Shown here: positions 45,239 through 56,044 of the stretch, piece after piece
Layout: every line of letters begins with the position of its first letter
How positions within the stretch are numbered: the first letter of the stretch is position 1
Assembly: GCF_037975245.1 (NCBI RefSeq)
Contig: NC_092582.1
Span: 17,572,577 to 17,636,576 of the forward strand
Source of the DNA: Apostichopus japonicus
Lineage: Eukaryota; Echinodermata; Holothuroidea; Aspidochirotida; Stichopodidae
Length of the DNA stretch: 64,000 bases
Direction: 5' to 3'
Notes under the pieces: model-generated
The model's database searches: none
What the model was told of the DNA's origin: nothing
Seen by the model: the letters and a program-made list of their open reading frames with translations, nothing else
Program-made: the position numbers and the translations under genes

Positions 45239-45595
45239 TGGAGAGTGTTTGGAGCGGGTGCACCTCCTCCTAAACGACCAAGAGGAAGACCTCCGAGTGG
45301 TGATCCTCCAGCAAAACGTGCCTATATAGTCTCGATCGAGCCAAATGTGAGGGCACAAGAGTGTATTCCTTTTAGATCCTTTTCCTTCTTGGGTATACAA
45401 CAAAGAAACTGAAACTTCATTCTGGGGATGGTGAAGCTGAAAAGAAGACGTCGCATACAGAGTTTGCCAACCACCTACTGAAACATCACAGAGACCAGGG
45501 AGCTGCTACTCTAACAGAGACAGACCGTGTCGTATATGTAAAACATAAGATATCTTTCCAACACATAATCAAACGATTAGAAAGAATGACATAGC
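45239..45595 (+). pseudogene. Decayed coding fragment with an AT-hook-like motif
   Basis: From 45239 a frame reads a proline/lysine-rich stretch including PPPKRPRGRPPSGDPPAKR, whose RGRP core is the AT-hook signature. It stays open to a stop at 45410-45412. A second frame, offset by two, is open across it and continues to about 45592 with a charged sequence (GDGEAEKKTSHTEFANHLL, then LLKHHRDQGAATLTE). One frameshift near 45385 would join them into about 115 residues. I do not recognise the parent protein; a transposon-borne or retroposed gene is possible. Confidence 0.4.
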
Positions 45596-46250
45596 CTATA
45601 TTTACGACTTTCCAACATGGTATTGGACCGTGATATACCATCGGATAAATGAGACCGCACTATGATACCGTCAAAGCCTAGCATTTGAACTTACTTAATA
45701 AAAATGGCGGAAATGGCTCACCTGTATACTGACTACACATTCATAAAAGCTAACTTGTTGAATAACAACAATGTCTATAAAGGATTCGAGTTCCGGAGTA
45801 CAGTGAACTATCAGAAACCACTTTTCCCGTAGATTTATCTTTTGTTAACGCGCGCCCGACAGGATATAATTAAGCAGTACGTTTTTCAGTTAGGTATTAT
45901 ATTAATATGCCTTATTCCAAGATACTTCAATAATAATGATATTATATATTAAACTATAACAAGATTCGGCCTGGGATTATTTTTGGCTAATTTCGAGTGA
46001 ATCAGCTGAATAACCTAGCAACCAAGTTCGCCATGGAATGAATTCCTACGTAGAAATGTGGGTTAGTGTAGGAGGGGTAGAAATCGCCACTCCCGTCCCT
46101 GTGCACCATCCCCTCCCCCTATTCCTATACGCCTGGTTTGACCGCCATCTTGTAACCATCGCCAGGGTGATCTGTATATATTATTGCCCTTAATTCATAC
46201 CCTTCATTCGAACATGACGTAAAAACGTTTGCTGCATGGAAAGATGTATA

Positions 46251-46282
46251 ACCAGGGAGTTGTTTTGGTACAACTCCCTGGT
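46251..46282. repeat. 13-bp perfect hairpin
   Basis: ACCAGGGAGTTGT (46251-46263) and ACAACTCCCTGGT (46270-46282) are exact reverse complements with a 6-nt loop. Confidence 0.85.
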
Positions 46283-47043
46283 GTAACTATCTGTCAATGG
46301 TGTGGGTATCCGCTACCCATACTAATCTTGAACCCCCTCAGATGTCGCAGATTCGGTATCAGATAAACGGTGCTTGGTCTCGTGTCTATACCGTCGATGA
46401 AGAAGTATCTTCGGGCACTCGTCACCGTACACTGAAGTAGTATATTTCCATGTTGTGCCCCCTTGGATTTATTCTAGGGTATCAGCTCCTCCCCCCCCCC
46501 TCCCGAAGCATACGGGGTTTCCTACGCCCCTCTGTGCTCCAAGGCATTGCTAATCCTTCAATTGCAAGTAACTGGATCATTGTGTTAGATAGTGTCAAAT
46601 TGTAATCAAATTATAGTTTGGTTCGTTTCATACATCATAATAATTTCTTTTTCTCTCAATTTTTACGTCACAATTTGAAGTAAAAACTACAAATCGGATA
46701 AACAAGTTTAGAAAAGTAAAATGGAAATTATCCCTATTGCTTTGATAATGTTTTCAAATAAGAGTGTTGAAACTAAATTCATACAGGGTAGTAGTAGCGG
46801 GCCTCTGTGACCTTGTTAGTGAGACAACAACTTGTTATTGTAATGGTCGGTGGAAAATAGTTTTACTGATGGAACATAATACGTTTCGTCTTGTAAACAA
46901 AGATTTTGTTTGAGTATGTTTTTTAACACTACAAATCGCATCGGGGGCACCTGGGCAGGGCACGATTTTTTAGGGGAGGGCACGTGTTCCCCCGATCCCC
47001 CCACCAGGCCTGCCCTTGGCGACGCCATTGCGTTCGTGATAGG

Positions 47044-47478
47044 CATAGGCGTAAGAGCCCAATTTGATTGGGGGGGGGGGGCATTCAACGTGTTAATGTA
47101 CATATCATATAGACATGCATCGGTTATTACATCACATGCCATTGTACGGTCCGTGAAAGTTGCACAGTATACCCCAGGTTGCTAATGTAAACAACGAAAT
47201 ATCTTATGTAGATGGAGAAAAAGCATGGATGGCCAATTATGTCCAAACTGTCTTAATTTTTTTAATGGCATACTAGTCAAGCAAGCTTAGAACTTTATTT
47301 TAATTACCAAGGACATTTTTCTTTTAACTATTGATTTCCTTTAGCCATACATCATTGCAATTTTTTCAAGTGGGTGCCGAAAAAATTCTCAGCATATTGC
47401 CCAAATTTACATAAATATTTTTGGTTGGGGGGTTGCAGCCCCCCAGCCCCCCCCCCCCCCTTGCCTCCTACGCCTATG
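47044..47478. mobile_element. 435-bp non-autonomous hAT-like element with perfect 8-bp duplication
   Basis: Ends CATAGGCGTA (47044-47053) and TACGCCTATG (47469-47478) are inverted repeats. GTGATAGG flanks both sides (47036-47043 and 47479-47486). The ends are the same CATAGGCGTA type as in the 559-2488 element, so both were probably moved by the same transposase. Confidence 0.85.
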
Positions 47479-47700
47479 GTGATAGGCATGTACGGACTTA
47501 CAGTCATGTATGCACGTGAGGAAAAGAGTCTAACAAACGACTTGGTCAATACTATTCTGGTGCTAGACTTGTAATTTTTAAACAGCGACATCTATTTGCA
47601 CTTTTCGCTGTCACGTTGCTGTTGTTTGATCACCCCAAAGGAGATGTGTGCAGTTCAATGGTGATAATATAGGCAAGATAGAAATCAAACGTTCTTTCTG

Positions 47701-48400
47701 CACGTGGACCTCCAAGAGTAAAGACGTGAGCACGCTCAGCTCCAGAGTCCCGGAATCCGCCACCCTTTTTCGAGGCAAGTTTTTTCAACTAGTGTTCGTT
47801 TTTTACTACAGTTGTTTTCACAAAGGTCTTGTTAGTTTCCTAATTTACAGGTTTACATGATTGGTAACGAACATACTGCGATCCTTTTTCCAATTTAAGT
47901 AAGCTACGTGAGTTTAAGTTAATGTTACTTGTTAGGCGTGTGTACCTCGTGTATAGCTCCCGAGTCCCGGAATCCGCTACCGATTTTCGAGGCAAGTTTC
48001 TTTACTTAGCCTTCCATATTCCAACAGGTTTACACGATTGGTTAACTTTTGCCTGCATATTTCTATTTATGACGACTTCGACGATCCTTTTTTGCAATTT
48101 ATTTAAGCAAACTAAGGTAGCTTAACATGCATGTTAGGCGTGTTCACCTCGTGTATAGCCACCGAGTCCCGGAATCTGCCACCCGCTTTCGAGGCACGTT
48201 TCTTTACTTAGCCTTAGTGTTTTACTACAGTTGTTTTCACAAAGGTGGTTAACATGATTGGTAACGAAATTTATGCTTGCATACTTCAATATATCACGAT
48301 TTATTTTCCTATTTAAGTAAGTTGTGTTGCTTGTTAGGCGTGTGTACCTCGTGGCCTCATTAATCCGTGTGTTAGGCACCCGGCCTAAGCTGAAAGTCTT
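47701..48400 (+). repeat. Tandem repeat (about 200-220 bp, 3-4 copies) upstream of the snoRNA host gene
   Basis: GAGTCCCGGAATCYGCYACC recurs at about 47745, 47962 and 48164. Each is followed by TTTCGAGGCAAGTTT (third copy GCACGTTT), ACAGGTTTACATGATTGGT-type sequence and TTAGGCGTG. A partial fourth unit starts near 48332. The repeats abut the first host-gene exons and may be duplicated promoter or first-exon sequence. Confidence 0.75.
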
Positions 48401-49317
48401 GTTTGTTGTAACTACAACTCTTGCTTATCGCCGCTCCATCAATTGAACTTCGACTGGGTCACTGCGAATTTTGCAAAGGATGACTATGTTCCTTTTGACA
48501 AACCATGAAAAAAACGTAAAGGACGGATCGATAGGTCTGATGCAATGATTTCGCTGACCTAGCCTAGGCCTAGTCCGAGTAACTGGTACTGAGGTAGGCT
48601 AGGCCTAGATAATTATTACTAGGGGCCTAGGTCTAGCCCAGACGGAACAATTTAATTTGCATGCCTGTACTGATTATAAGACTAAGAAAATTTTACATAT
48701 TAAAATTAACTAATCATATCCCATGTGCTTTATGCAATTAAGCAGTTGAAAATTTTATTTTTGAGGAATTTGACATTTGCCTCTAGATCAAAAGCACCAT
48801 AAGGCATAACATGATTGCACTAAGAAAATCTAACCAGAACATTCAATAAAGGTTCTAACCTGGCTAATCTTTGTTCTCTTCAGGCTTCACAGATGTTGAC
48901 TTTCCATCAAGCAGTTTTGAAAGGTGAGTAGGCCTAGCGTAAGAACCATAAAAACAATTAATTGTTCACAGAAATTTGTTACCTAGCATGCTCTTTGGTT
49001 TTGTTTAATCCTACTTTGAATTCATATGCTGCCACACCCTCACCTTTGTTGTTATGACAGGTTTCAGATTTGTGCTTTGACAAAGGTACACCAACCCCTC
49101 TCCCACTCCTCATTTTGTTGGATTTTTGTTCTGACTTCTCTTTTCCCCAATTAGACCTCAGTTGTGATTTAATGTGAAACTCTGCAATTCGTCCCATCTA
49201 TTCAATTTGTTTTGCATTGCCTTGATAGCAAAGGGTTGAATTTTACACATCTTATATATAAATAAGGCATTCTGATAATAAAAAAGATGTGTTCCACTGA
49301 GTAGCTTTCTGTCATAA

Positions 49318-49401
49318 CCTGTTGCAAATGATGAAACACTTCTTAGATAGGGACAGCTGATGATTAATGATCTGAGAAAAAGTTTACACTGATGCATCAG
49401 G
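49318..49401 (+). ncRNA. Box C/D snoRNA candidate
   Basis: Terminal stem CCTGTTGCA/TGCATCAGG (8 of 9 pairs), C box AAATGATGA at 49326-49334, D box CTGA at 49389-49392. An internal CTGA (49371-49374) is preceded by TGATTAATGA, a 10-nt match to the antisense of the conserved 18S segment TCATTAATCA. Confidence 0.6.
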
Positions 49402-50065
49402 TGTGACAGACTTTATAATTATTTTTTTCAATTGTTCACTTATTTGGTCTGGCATGTAAATTTTAGGTATTAAAAGGCCTGTAGACATATTTTAAGACAG
49501 TCTCTCATCAAAGAAAAGTAGCATCCCTTTACAGTTTACTTGACCTTTTCATTGGTGTAGCATTTTTTCCTCAATGCATAGTACTCAAAAAGATATATTC
49601 TTTCCTGGCATTGAATGTATTGCTTTGAAACATCCAACAAGTTGTAACTTTGTTGACTTCCCCAAGATGTGTTAAAAAAACTCAATCTCAAGAGCTGCTG
49701 ACATGAACATTTTGTGAAAGCCTGCCACTATTCCAATTTTCTTTCCTTTATACTTTGCAGTTTCACACATGGAGGTCTTGAAATCAAATCGGAAGATATT
49801 GGAAGAACATGAAGGTAGGTGGTATCTTCCAACTGGAAATTGGTTTAATTTTAATCTTATTTACACTTAAATCTTAAATAATCCTGATATTAGTTACGGT
49901 AGCAGACCTTACCCACATAGCCCGCCCCTTAGTCCAAGTTTTCACTAATTGCATCGCCTGTCCCTGTAGATTGCATTATTAATGGACAGTTGGATTAGTG
50001 TCATTCTTATATAGAACAAGTATAAAGAGTGCCACCTGTTTTCAGAGCTTTGAATGTGTTCCATG

Positions 50066-50144
50066 ATTGTTGCTATGATGATATAAGATACCCCTTATCA
50101 GAGATAAACTGCTGAAAAAAAGTCTAATTTATCTGAGCAACAAT
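50066..50144 (+). ncRNA. Box C/D snoRNA
   Basis: Perfect 8-bp terminal stem ATTGTTGC/GCAACAAT, C box TATGATGA (50074-50081), D' CTGA (50112-50115), D box CTGA (50133-50136). Target not identified. It begins like the snoRNA at 52767 (TATGATGATATAA), which suggests relatedness. Confidence 0.85.
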
Positions 50145-50969
50145 TGGCCATTCAGAGTCTCTGAAATCGTGTTTTGGCGGTAATCAGTCTTGGTATTTTG
50201 TCCCAAGGTCATAATTCTTCAAAAAGCTTTCAGATGCTAACATATGTAGTTTGATCTATATCTCATTTGACGGCATTGCTGAGATCACATAACCAATACA
50301 ATGCATTAGCTCAACTGTGCAAATTGCATTTCAAATACTGTCAAAGTTAACTCACCAAATTCTAGTCATCACTGCATGGTTAAGTTTGAGATTGGACAAA
50401 TAGAAGCAGTTGGCAGATGTGCTTAGTACTAGCCTGGGTTCTGTAAGGAACGGAAAAACACCCATTTTTATGTGAATCTGACTATTTGTTCTTCATAGGA
50501 CCAGCAGCGTTGGGGAAGATGGTCGTGAAGCTATCAGAAGAGGTCATCATCTGAAATGGTAAGTGACCAGTAGAACAAGGCTTCTCCGTTCCTGTAAGTC
50601 CTCTTCAAATTAAGCTTTTGTAGTCTGTACATAGCTGGCAATCAGAGTAGAGTCAAAGCATCTTTTGGCTTCAATTCTGGTTTAATTCTTACACAGATAG
50701 AAGTAAGACCCTGTTTACCCCCATCAGGTTTGGATGAAACTGAATATGTGTTCCCAAAATGCTGGTTAGATAAAATTATATCTGATTTTTCTGACTAGTA
50801 AGGAGATCTTTAGTTTGCTCTCCATTTAATAACAGGTAATAACAGTTGAAAATTGGATGTTCTGTGTACTTAAATTTTGAACTGTTGATGTTTATTTATC
50901 GTAAATTGCCAAGTTGAAACCTTGAATCATGCGTTCAGTTTGTTTTGTTCATGCTGTCGTGCACTCAAT

Positions 50970-51082
50970 GGGAATAAAGATGATGATACACACTAGTTTT
51001 ATCAGAGGTCCTTGTGATCAATGAACAACCACAATTCGGTTTGGTCGCTGTTGTTGGTTCTAGGGCGATCTGATTTATTCCC
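50970..51082 (+). ncRNA. Long box C/D snoRNA, copy A (113 nt)
   Basis: Perfect 9-bp stem GGGAATAAA/TTTATTCCC, C box GATGATGA (50979-50986), D box CTGA (51070-51073). It is over 90% identical to 51637-51749 in the next intron. The interior includes TTGTGATCAATGAACAACCA and GGTTTGGTCGCTG. No rRNA target recognised. Confidence 0.85.
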
Positions 51083-51636
51083 ATTATTTGCTGTTATCTG
51101 AGAGGTGATCATAGTAGTAGAAGAATAGTTTGGTATTGTTATGCCAGCTGATGGTTCCTTGCAAGGTTGAAGATAACTAGGAAAATCATATTTAAAGGTT
51201 ACATATTCTCAACAGAATGATTCTACCTTTGCAGACCCGTTATAATCTGTTTCTTTTACAATTATTTACAGAATAGACCATTTTGGAGGAGGCAAGCATG
51301 TAGCAGCAGCTTCCTTTGACAAATTCTCTGCCATAACCATGAAAGCATTGGAGTTGGAATCTTTCTTGATTCAGGTAAGAATTTGTAATCTCTACTTAAA
51401 CAGAGGTGACATTACCCTCGCCCCCTAACCTTCCTTAGTCGTTCACTTAAATGAATATCGACAGATTATTTTAAGACTTGCACTTAACTGCATTTATTTT
51501 ATGCAGTAATTACCTTCAAGACTGATAGTTTTCAATCTTGAAGGATGACAACTCTATTCAGATCTTCTGGTGAGTCTGTTTAATTGAAGACTTTAAAGTT
51601 CAGTCGATGAAAGTTGTTTATATCTTTGATTAGATT

Positions 51637-51749
51637 GGGAATAAAGATGATGATCCAAGCTAGTTTTATCAGAGGTCCTTGTGATCAATGAACAACCACA
51701 ATTCGGTTTGGTCGCTGTTGTTGGTTCTAGGGCGGACTGATTTATTCCC
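51637..51749 (+). ncRNA. Long box C/D snoRNA, copy B (113 nt)
   Basis: Same stem GGGAATAAA/TTTATTCCC, C box at 51646-51653, D box at 51737-51740. It differs from copy A at only a few positions, including the nucleotides next to the D box (GCGGA instead of GCGAT). Confidence 0.85.
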
Positions 51750-52189
51750 ATCATCTGTTGTAATTTATGAACAGGACATAATAATAGTGGAATGTTTTTG
51801 GGTTTGGTTTCTTATTTTCTTTGCATTTTGTTGATCCACAGAAACATGTACAGAGTGACCTGGAGAAGACTGGAAGCATAACGGGTCATCGTCTGGGTCT
51901 CTGGTGTATCCGCAGGGCCAGTGAAGCTACAATGAGAGAGAATTTGTGAGTAAGAGGTAATAATTCAAGGCAACTTGTGTTACATTATACAGCCGCCTTG
52001 TAGAATGGACAAGAGCAGACGTGTTGATTTGTTTCAATACCATTTGGAAGTAGTTTTCGTTGTAAATAATCATATTCAAGTTAGCCTTTGTAGTCTAATG
52101 CCATGCTGAAGTAGGGAAGGGGTGAGATTTTGGTCCTTGTAAATTTTTCCAGATTGCTTTTTTTGGTATTTGCTATATTTTTTCTCATT

Positions 52190-52271
52190 TGAGGAAATGA
52201 TGACTGTCATTCGTCAGATTATATTTTGTTGACTTCAGTACTTTGTTTAGCGACGAGCGGACTGATCCTCA
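52190..52271 (+). ncRNA. Box C/D snoRNA, SNORD43 (U43)-like guide
   Basis: Stem TGAGGA/TCCTCA, C box ATGATGA (52197-52203), D box CTGA (52262-52265). The guide TAGCGACGAGCGG (52248-52260) matches the antisense of conserved 18S CCGCCCGTCGCTA at 12 of 13 positions and ends one base before the D box. This is the register used by human U43 (core GACGGGCGGA) for 18S C1703. Identification rests on recalled rRNA sequence. Confidence 0.7.
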
Positions 52272-52766
52272 TCTCCCAATTAGAATAAAATGGCTTTCTA
52301 GAAGCATCCTGAAGGAACTGTTTGCAAGTTATGATTCCTCAAATATATCCACAGGTTTGAGGGTTCACAAAGGAAAAGTATCTTACAGAAGATAACTGCT
52401 AAATGGGTGGTTATCAGTTGAAAACATTCCCCACCTATTGTTGTTTCTTACATGTGATCCATTTTCCAGCATAAGGGTAAACTGATTTGAAATACCTGGT
52501 TTGAAGATAACTTTTGTAAATAAACATTGGAGGACAAGCATTGGGTAAGACAAACATTGGGGAAGAAAATTTGTTAAATCTCATCACAAAGCTAATGAAA
52601 CTTGTCTTTTTCCCCCTAGATTGGAAGTAGAAGTCTGGACTGGCAATGTTGGTGGTCAACGGTAAGAAGCGTAAACACCTTGCACTATTAAAAATTTGAG
52701 GTTTACAAATATAACTGGAGATGAATGTAACTCATTTTATCCAGTGGTTTCATGTTATCCTGTCAA

Positions 52767-52858
52767 GCCATTGTTATGATGATATAACTCATATTTTCTG
52801 ACATCCCTTCAGAACAATCTTGTTGAAAATTAGCGATTGCTAATATCTGAACAGTGGC
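52767..52858 (+). ncRNA. Box C/D snoRNA
   Basis: 8-bp stem GCCATTGT/ACAGTGGC (one G-U), C box TATGATGA (52775-52782), D' CTGA near 52798-52801, D box CTGA (52847-52850). Target unknown. Confidence 0.8.
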
Positions 52859-53895
52859 TATGTCAGGTCATGATAACGTAGGGCTGACACTGTTAAATAA
52901 AGCCTGTCAACCTTAAGTAAAAGCTAAATTTTTATTAGATATTTCTGCTCGTTTGTGAGGAACTTAAGCATTTCTTAACATCAGATGCACATTTATTTGG
53001 TTTCTGGATAGGAAAGCACAGCTCTAATTAAGCTGGTCAACTTAGATAAGGTAGTGGTGATTGTAGAAGATATTTTAGGTTTGAGATATTGTGTAAAATT
53101 CAAGATATATGCTGTGACTGAATACACTAGCCTCCATTGTACTTCAACAATGAGTCTTGAGAGCTCTACAACTAGTTAACATATTTCTAGGTAAGATTGT
53201 TGGTTTCATAGCATGGAAGACCTTCACTTTGAACAAATAGTTTCGTATTGTTATGTCAGCTGATTGTTCTTATCAAGTAAAATAACTAGGATGTAAGGAG
53301 GGATTGGATTGATGGATGAGTTTGTTAAGTTACCACTGTTTATCTGAGATTACTAGGAAATATTGAGATTGAGATGTTTTTGTTTATTTCATCTCCCAAT
53401 AGATGACAACTTAGAAGTCCGGTGAGGAACAATGTAGAAGGCGGCTCGTCAGCCATTTTCGGTGAAATATGGTCTTATTAATGACAATGGAGACTAGAGA
53501 AGTGATTCATTTCTGGTAAGCAAAATTTTTCTAAGGGAGGGTGGGGTGAGAGATGCCTAAAGAGATGGAGGAATTAGGAAAGATAAAGGAACAGACCAGA
53601 ATATTCTGTTGTATGTACTGGCATTTATATTGTTTGATATTAGGTAAATATCATGTGGTGTAGTTGTTAGTATCATCTTTTTGAAGTGAATTAGAAGCTT
53701 GTCATACGAGAACCAACGAAGGCCAGTTTGAAAATCAATTCCAGGCCTGGAGAGAGAATCATTCACAACTTAAGCATGATATGAAAAGTATCCCAAATCT
53801 CAAGCCCATGGAATTTCTTTATCTACTTGCAGAGTAGTCCTAGAAGCTCTGTATATATTAGAAAGATTGGCTGTAAAGATACTCTAGATAGCAAT

Positions 53896-53979
53896 GGTGT
53901 GGAAATGATGACTCCTAAATTCAAGACGGGACTTAGGGCATTTATGCCTGTGCTGTTAAAATCTAGCCTGATCCACACC
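53896..53979 (+). ncRNA. Box C/D snoRNA
   Basis: Perfect 8-bp terminal stem GGTGTGGA/TCCACACC, C box AATGATGA (53904-53911), D box CTGA (53968-53971). Target not recognised. Confidence 0.85.
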
Positions 53980-54509
53980 AATCTTGCTGCAGTTTTATTC
54001 CGAAATGATATAAAGTCTGATAACGCGAGCCATTGACTACTTCTCTGCAGATTTTGAGCCAAATTTTGCTTTCAATTCCTACAGATTTATAAGAAGAAGA
54101 CTTTCCAGGCCACCTTTATAATAAGCTGTTCAAGAGTGCATAGATGTGAGGATATGCAAAGGTAGGCAACTTTTTTTGCTGTACTGGAGAAAGTTTATTT
54201 GCTTCCTATTGGTGTCTTTAAAAAGAGATAACTGAAATGGGGCTCCAAGGAGTCTATGAAACAGTTTCCTCTGTACTTAAGCCATTGTATGTGGATAATA
54301 TATGTTGAACTTGCTTGTAGGTATCCATGCAATACTTTATTGGTACCGTACCCAAGATGTAAGGGCTGTGTAACCTAGTAGTTGATGTGTGGGTTGGGCT
54401 TGGGAGACAGTAGCTGGTAATTTACATAGCAAGTGAAGAGGGAAGGGGCAATTCCAAGATTCATTGGGACGGTGGACGAAAAGTGTCGCTAAGAGAAGAT
54501 ACAGACTGT

Positions 54510-54603
54510 TTTACTCTTGTTAATGATGAATTATTTGCTACTCTTGAGCAGCATGGCTGTATGATGACTCGCAATTCACCAAGATCGCTGAAGCAAGAGT
54601 AAA
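54510..54603 (+). ncRNA. Box C/D snoRNA, copy A, guide to 28S GAUCUUGGUG
   Basis: Perfect 10-bp stem TTTACTCTTG/CAAGAGTAAA, C box TAATGATGA (54521-54529), C'-like TATGATGA (54560-54567), D box CTGA (54588-54591). CACCAAGATC (54577-54586), one base from the D box, is the antisense of GATCTTGGTG, which precedes GTAGTAGC in 28S. The fifth base rule would place methylation on the C of GAUCUUGG. Confidence 0.85.
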
Positions 54604-55143
54604 CCAAGTCTGTATCTCTCTGCATTACCCAGTCCCCCCCCCCCCCCCCAACATCCCATAGGAGCACAATACTGTCTCTGCACTCTGAAAAGAATGTAGG
54701 ATTGGTTTTGTGTTTTCAATATTGCCACAAATAAGTAATCTGCTGTAAGAGTCTTTTGAGAATAGGGAAGGTGAGGAGCTAGCATATGCATCATAATGAA
54801 TAAATTTCTATAATGGTTAATAGTCTTTGTTTGGTAGTTACGCATTTTAGTTTGGAACTGAATAGCTGTTACAAGTTTTCCATATATCCTAACAATAATA
54901 TTTTGATTCTCTCCTCTAGATCCATCGTTTGGAGATAAATCACTTTACAGGTAAATATTATCCACTGATTTGTAACCAGGCTCTAATTGTGCTTATTGTA
55001 GGTACAATGTGTGTACTAATCTTGTTGTGCATTGTGGGTACCATGCGTGGCATTGTCCATATAGTTGGAACCGTTAGAACCATGTAAGGAGCTAATGGTG
55101 TTTATCATTGTAAGTACCATGTTTAATTAGCATTGAGATAGTT

Positions 55144-55237
55144 TTTACTCTTGTTAATGATGACTGATTTGCTACTCTTGAGCAGCACGGCTGTATGATG
55201 ACTCGCAATACACCAAGATCGCTGAAGCAAGAGTAAA
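55144..55237 (+). ncRNA. Box C/D snoRNA, copy B of 54510-54603
   Basis: Same stem TTTACTCTTG/CAAGAGTAAA, C box at 55155-55163, D box at 55222-55225, guide CACCAAGATC at 55211-55220. The pairing can extend outward (GATAG/CTATC). It lies in the next intron. Confidence 0.85.
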
Positions 55238-55517
55238 CTATCCCTATCATGTTGAAAGTGTTTCCAATTTAATCTTCTAGCCTTACCCATTAAAGGTGCT
55301 CAATATTCCTTAAGAAACGTTGATTTGGGTCAGAGACATATTCAGAACATTACATGTTTAACATTGGGATGACATGTTTTAACATTGATTTGACTTTTTA
55401 CACTACCTTGCAGTTTTCCATGGATTCTTGAGCCACAGTTGGTGAGTAAATGGTCGATGCTTTTATTTTATTACCTTATTGTCTAAAAGTTATGATTTAA
55501 GTTCATAATTGGCCTTG

Positions 55518-55599
55518 GAACAATGATGACTTGCAATACAGACTAGAGTTTCTGAACTGCATATGGCAGTTTTGAAGATGACTTGCATTATCTGAGTTC
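55518..55599 (+). ncRNA. Box C/D snoRNA, D' guide to 28S ACUCUAGUCUG
   Basis: C box AATGATGA (55522-55529), D' CTGA (55552-55555), D box CTGA (55592-55595), short stem GAAC/GTTC. CAGACTAGAGT (55539-55549) is an 11-nt antisense match to 28S ACTCTAGTCTG, two bases from D'. Confidence 0.65.
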
Positions 55600-55966
55600 T
55601 CTTTGGTCAACTTGCTTTAACGTAAATGCTGGTGCAGAGGAGTTAATATCTTGAAGAAAAAATGGCCGTACCTCTTCCAATGAGGTGATAACTAGTTGGC
55701 CAAAAATTACCACGCATTCATGGCTATTTCTGAGGGAAAGATCCAGACCTGGCACCCTTTTTATCTTGAGTCTCTTGTTAATAGTTGCGCACGGTAGTAG
55801 ATTGATAAATTTTGTCATTTACCAGAAGATTTAATATTTAAAATAATTTTTCGATTTTCTTTAGATGCCTCTGGATGGTGACGTGGTACTTTGATCCATC
55901 TTTGAGAGGTAAGTGCTGTTTGACTGCTTAAGTTTGTCTTACATTCAAGCTCTGTTCCTTGTCCCC

Positions 55967-56044
55967 GCAGTCCATGATGAATGCTCTAACCCTTCTCCGT
56001 CCGATATTAATCATGAGGGAGATGTAAGCAAATTCTGAGACTGT
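55967..56044 (+). ncRNA. Box C/D snoRNA, possible guide to 28S GGAGAAGGGUU
   Basis: Stem GCAGTC/GACTGT, C box CATGATGA (55973-55980), D box CTGA (56035-56038). AACCCTTCTCC (55988-55998) is an 11-nt antisense match to 28S GGAGAAGGGTT, followed by a degenerate D' (CCGA). This is the 28S region addressed by vertebrate U77/U80. Confidence 0.7.

Noticed and set aside
46064-46535. Possible element ending TTTCCTACGCCCCTCTG
   Set aside because: The only nearby candidate partner (TGTAGGAGGGG) gives no matching 8-bp flanks.
51842-51945. Host-gene exons 51272-51374 and 51842-51945 read open in one joined frame
   Set aside because: The frame meets stops on entry from the upstream exon, and I see no start or homology, so coding potential is not supported.
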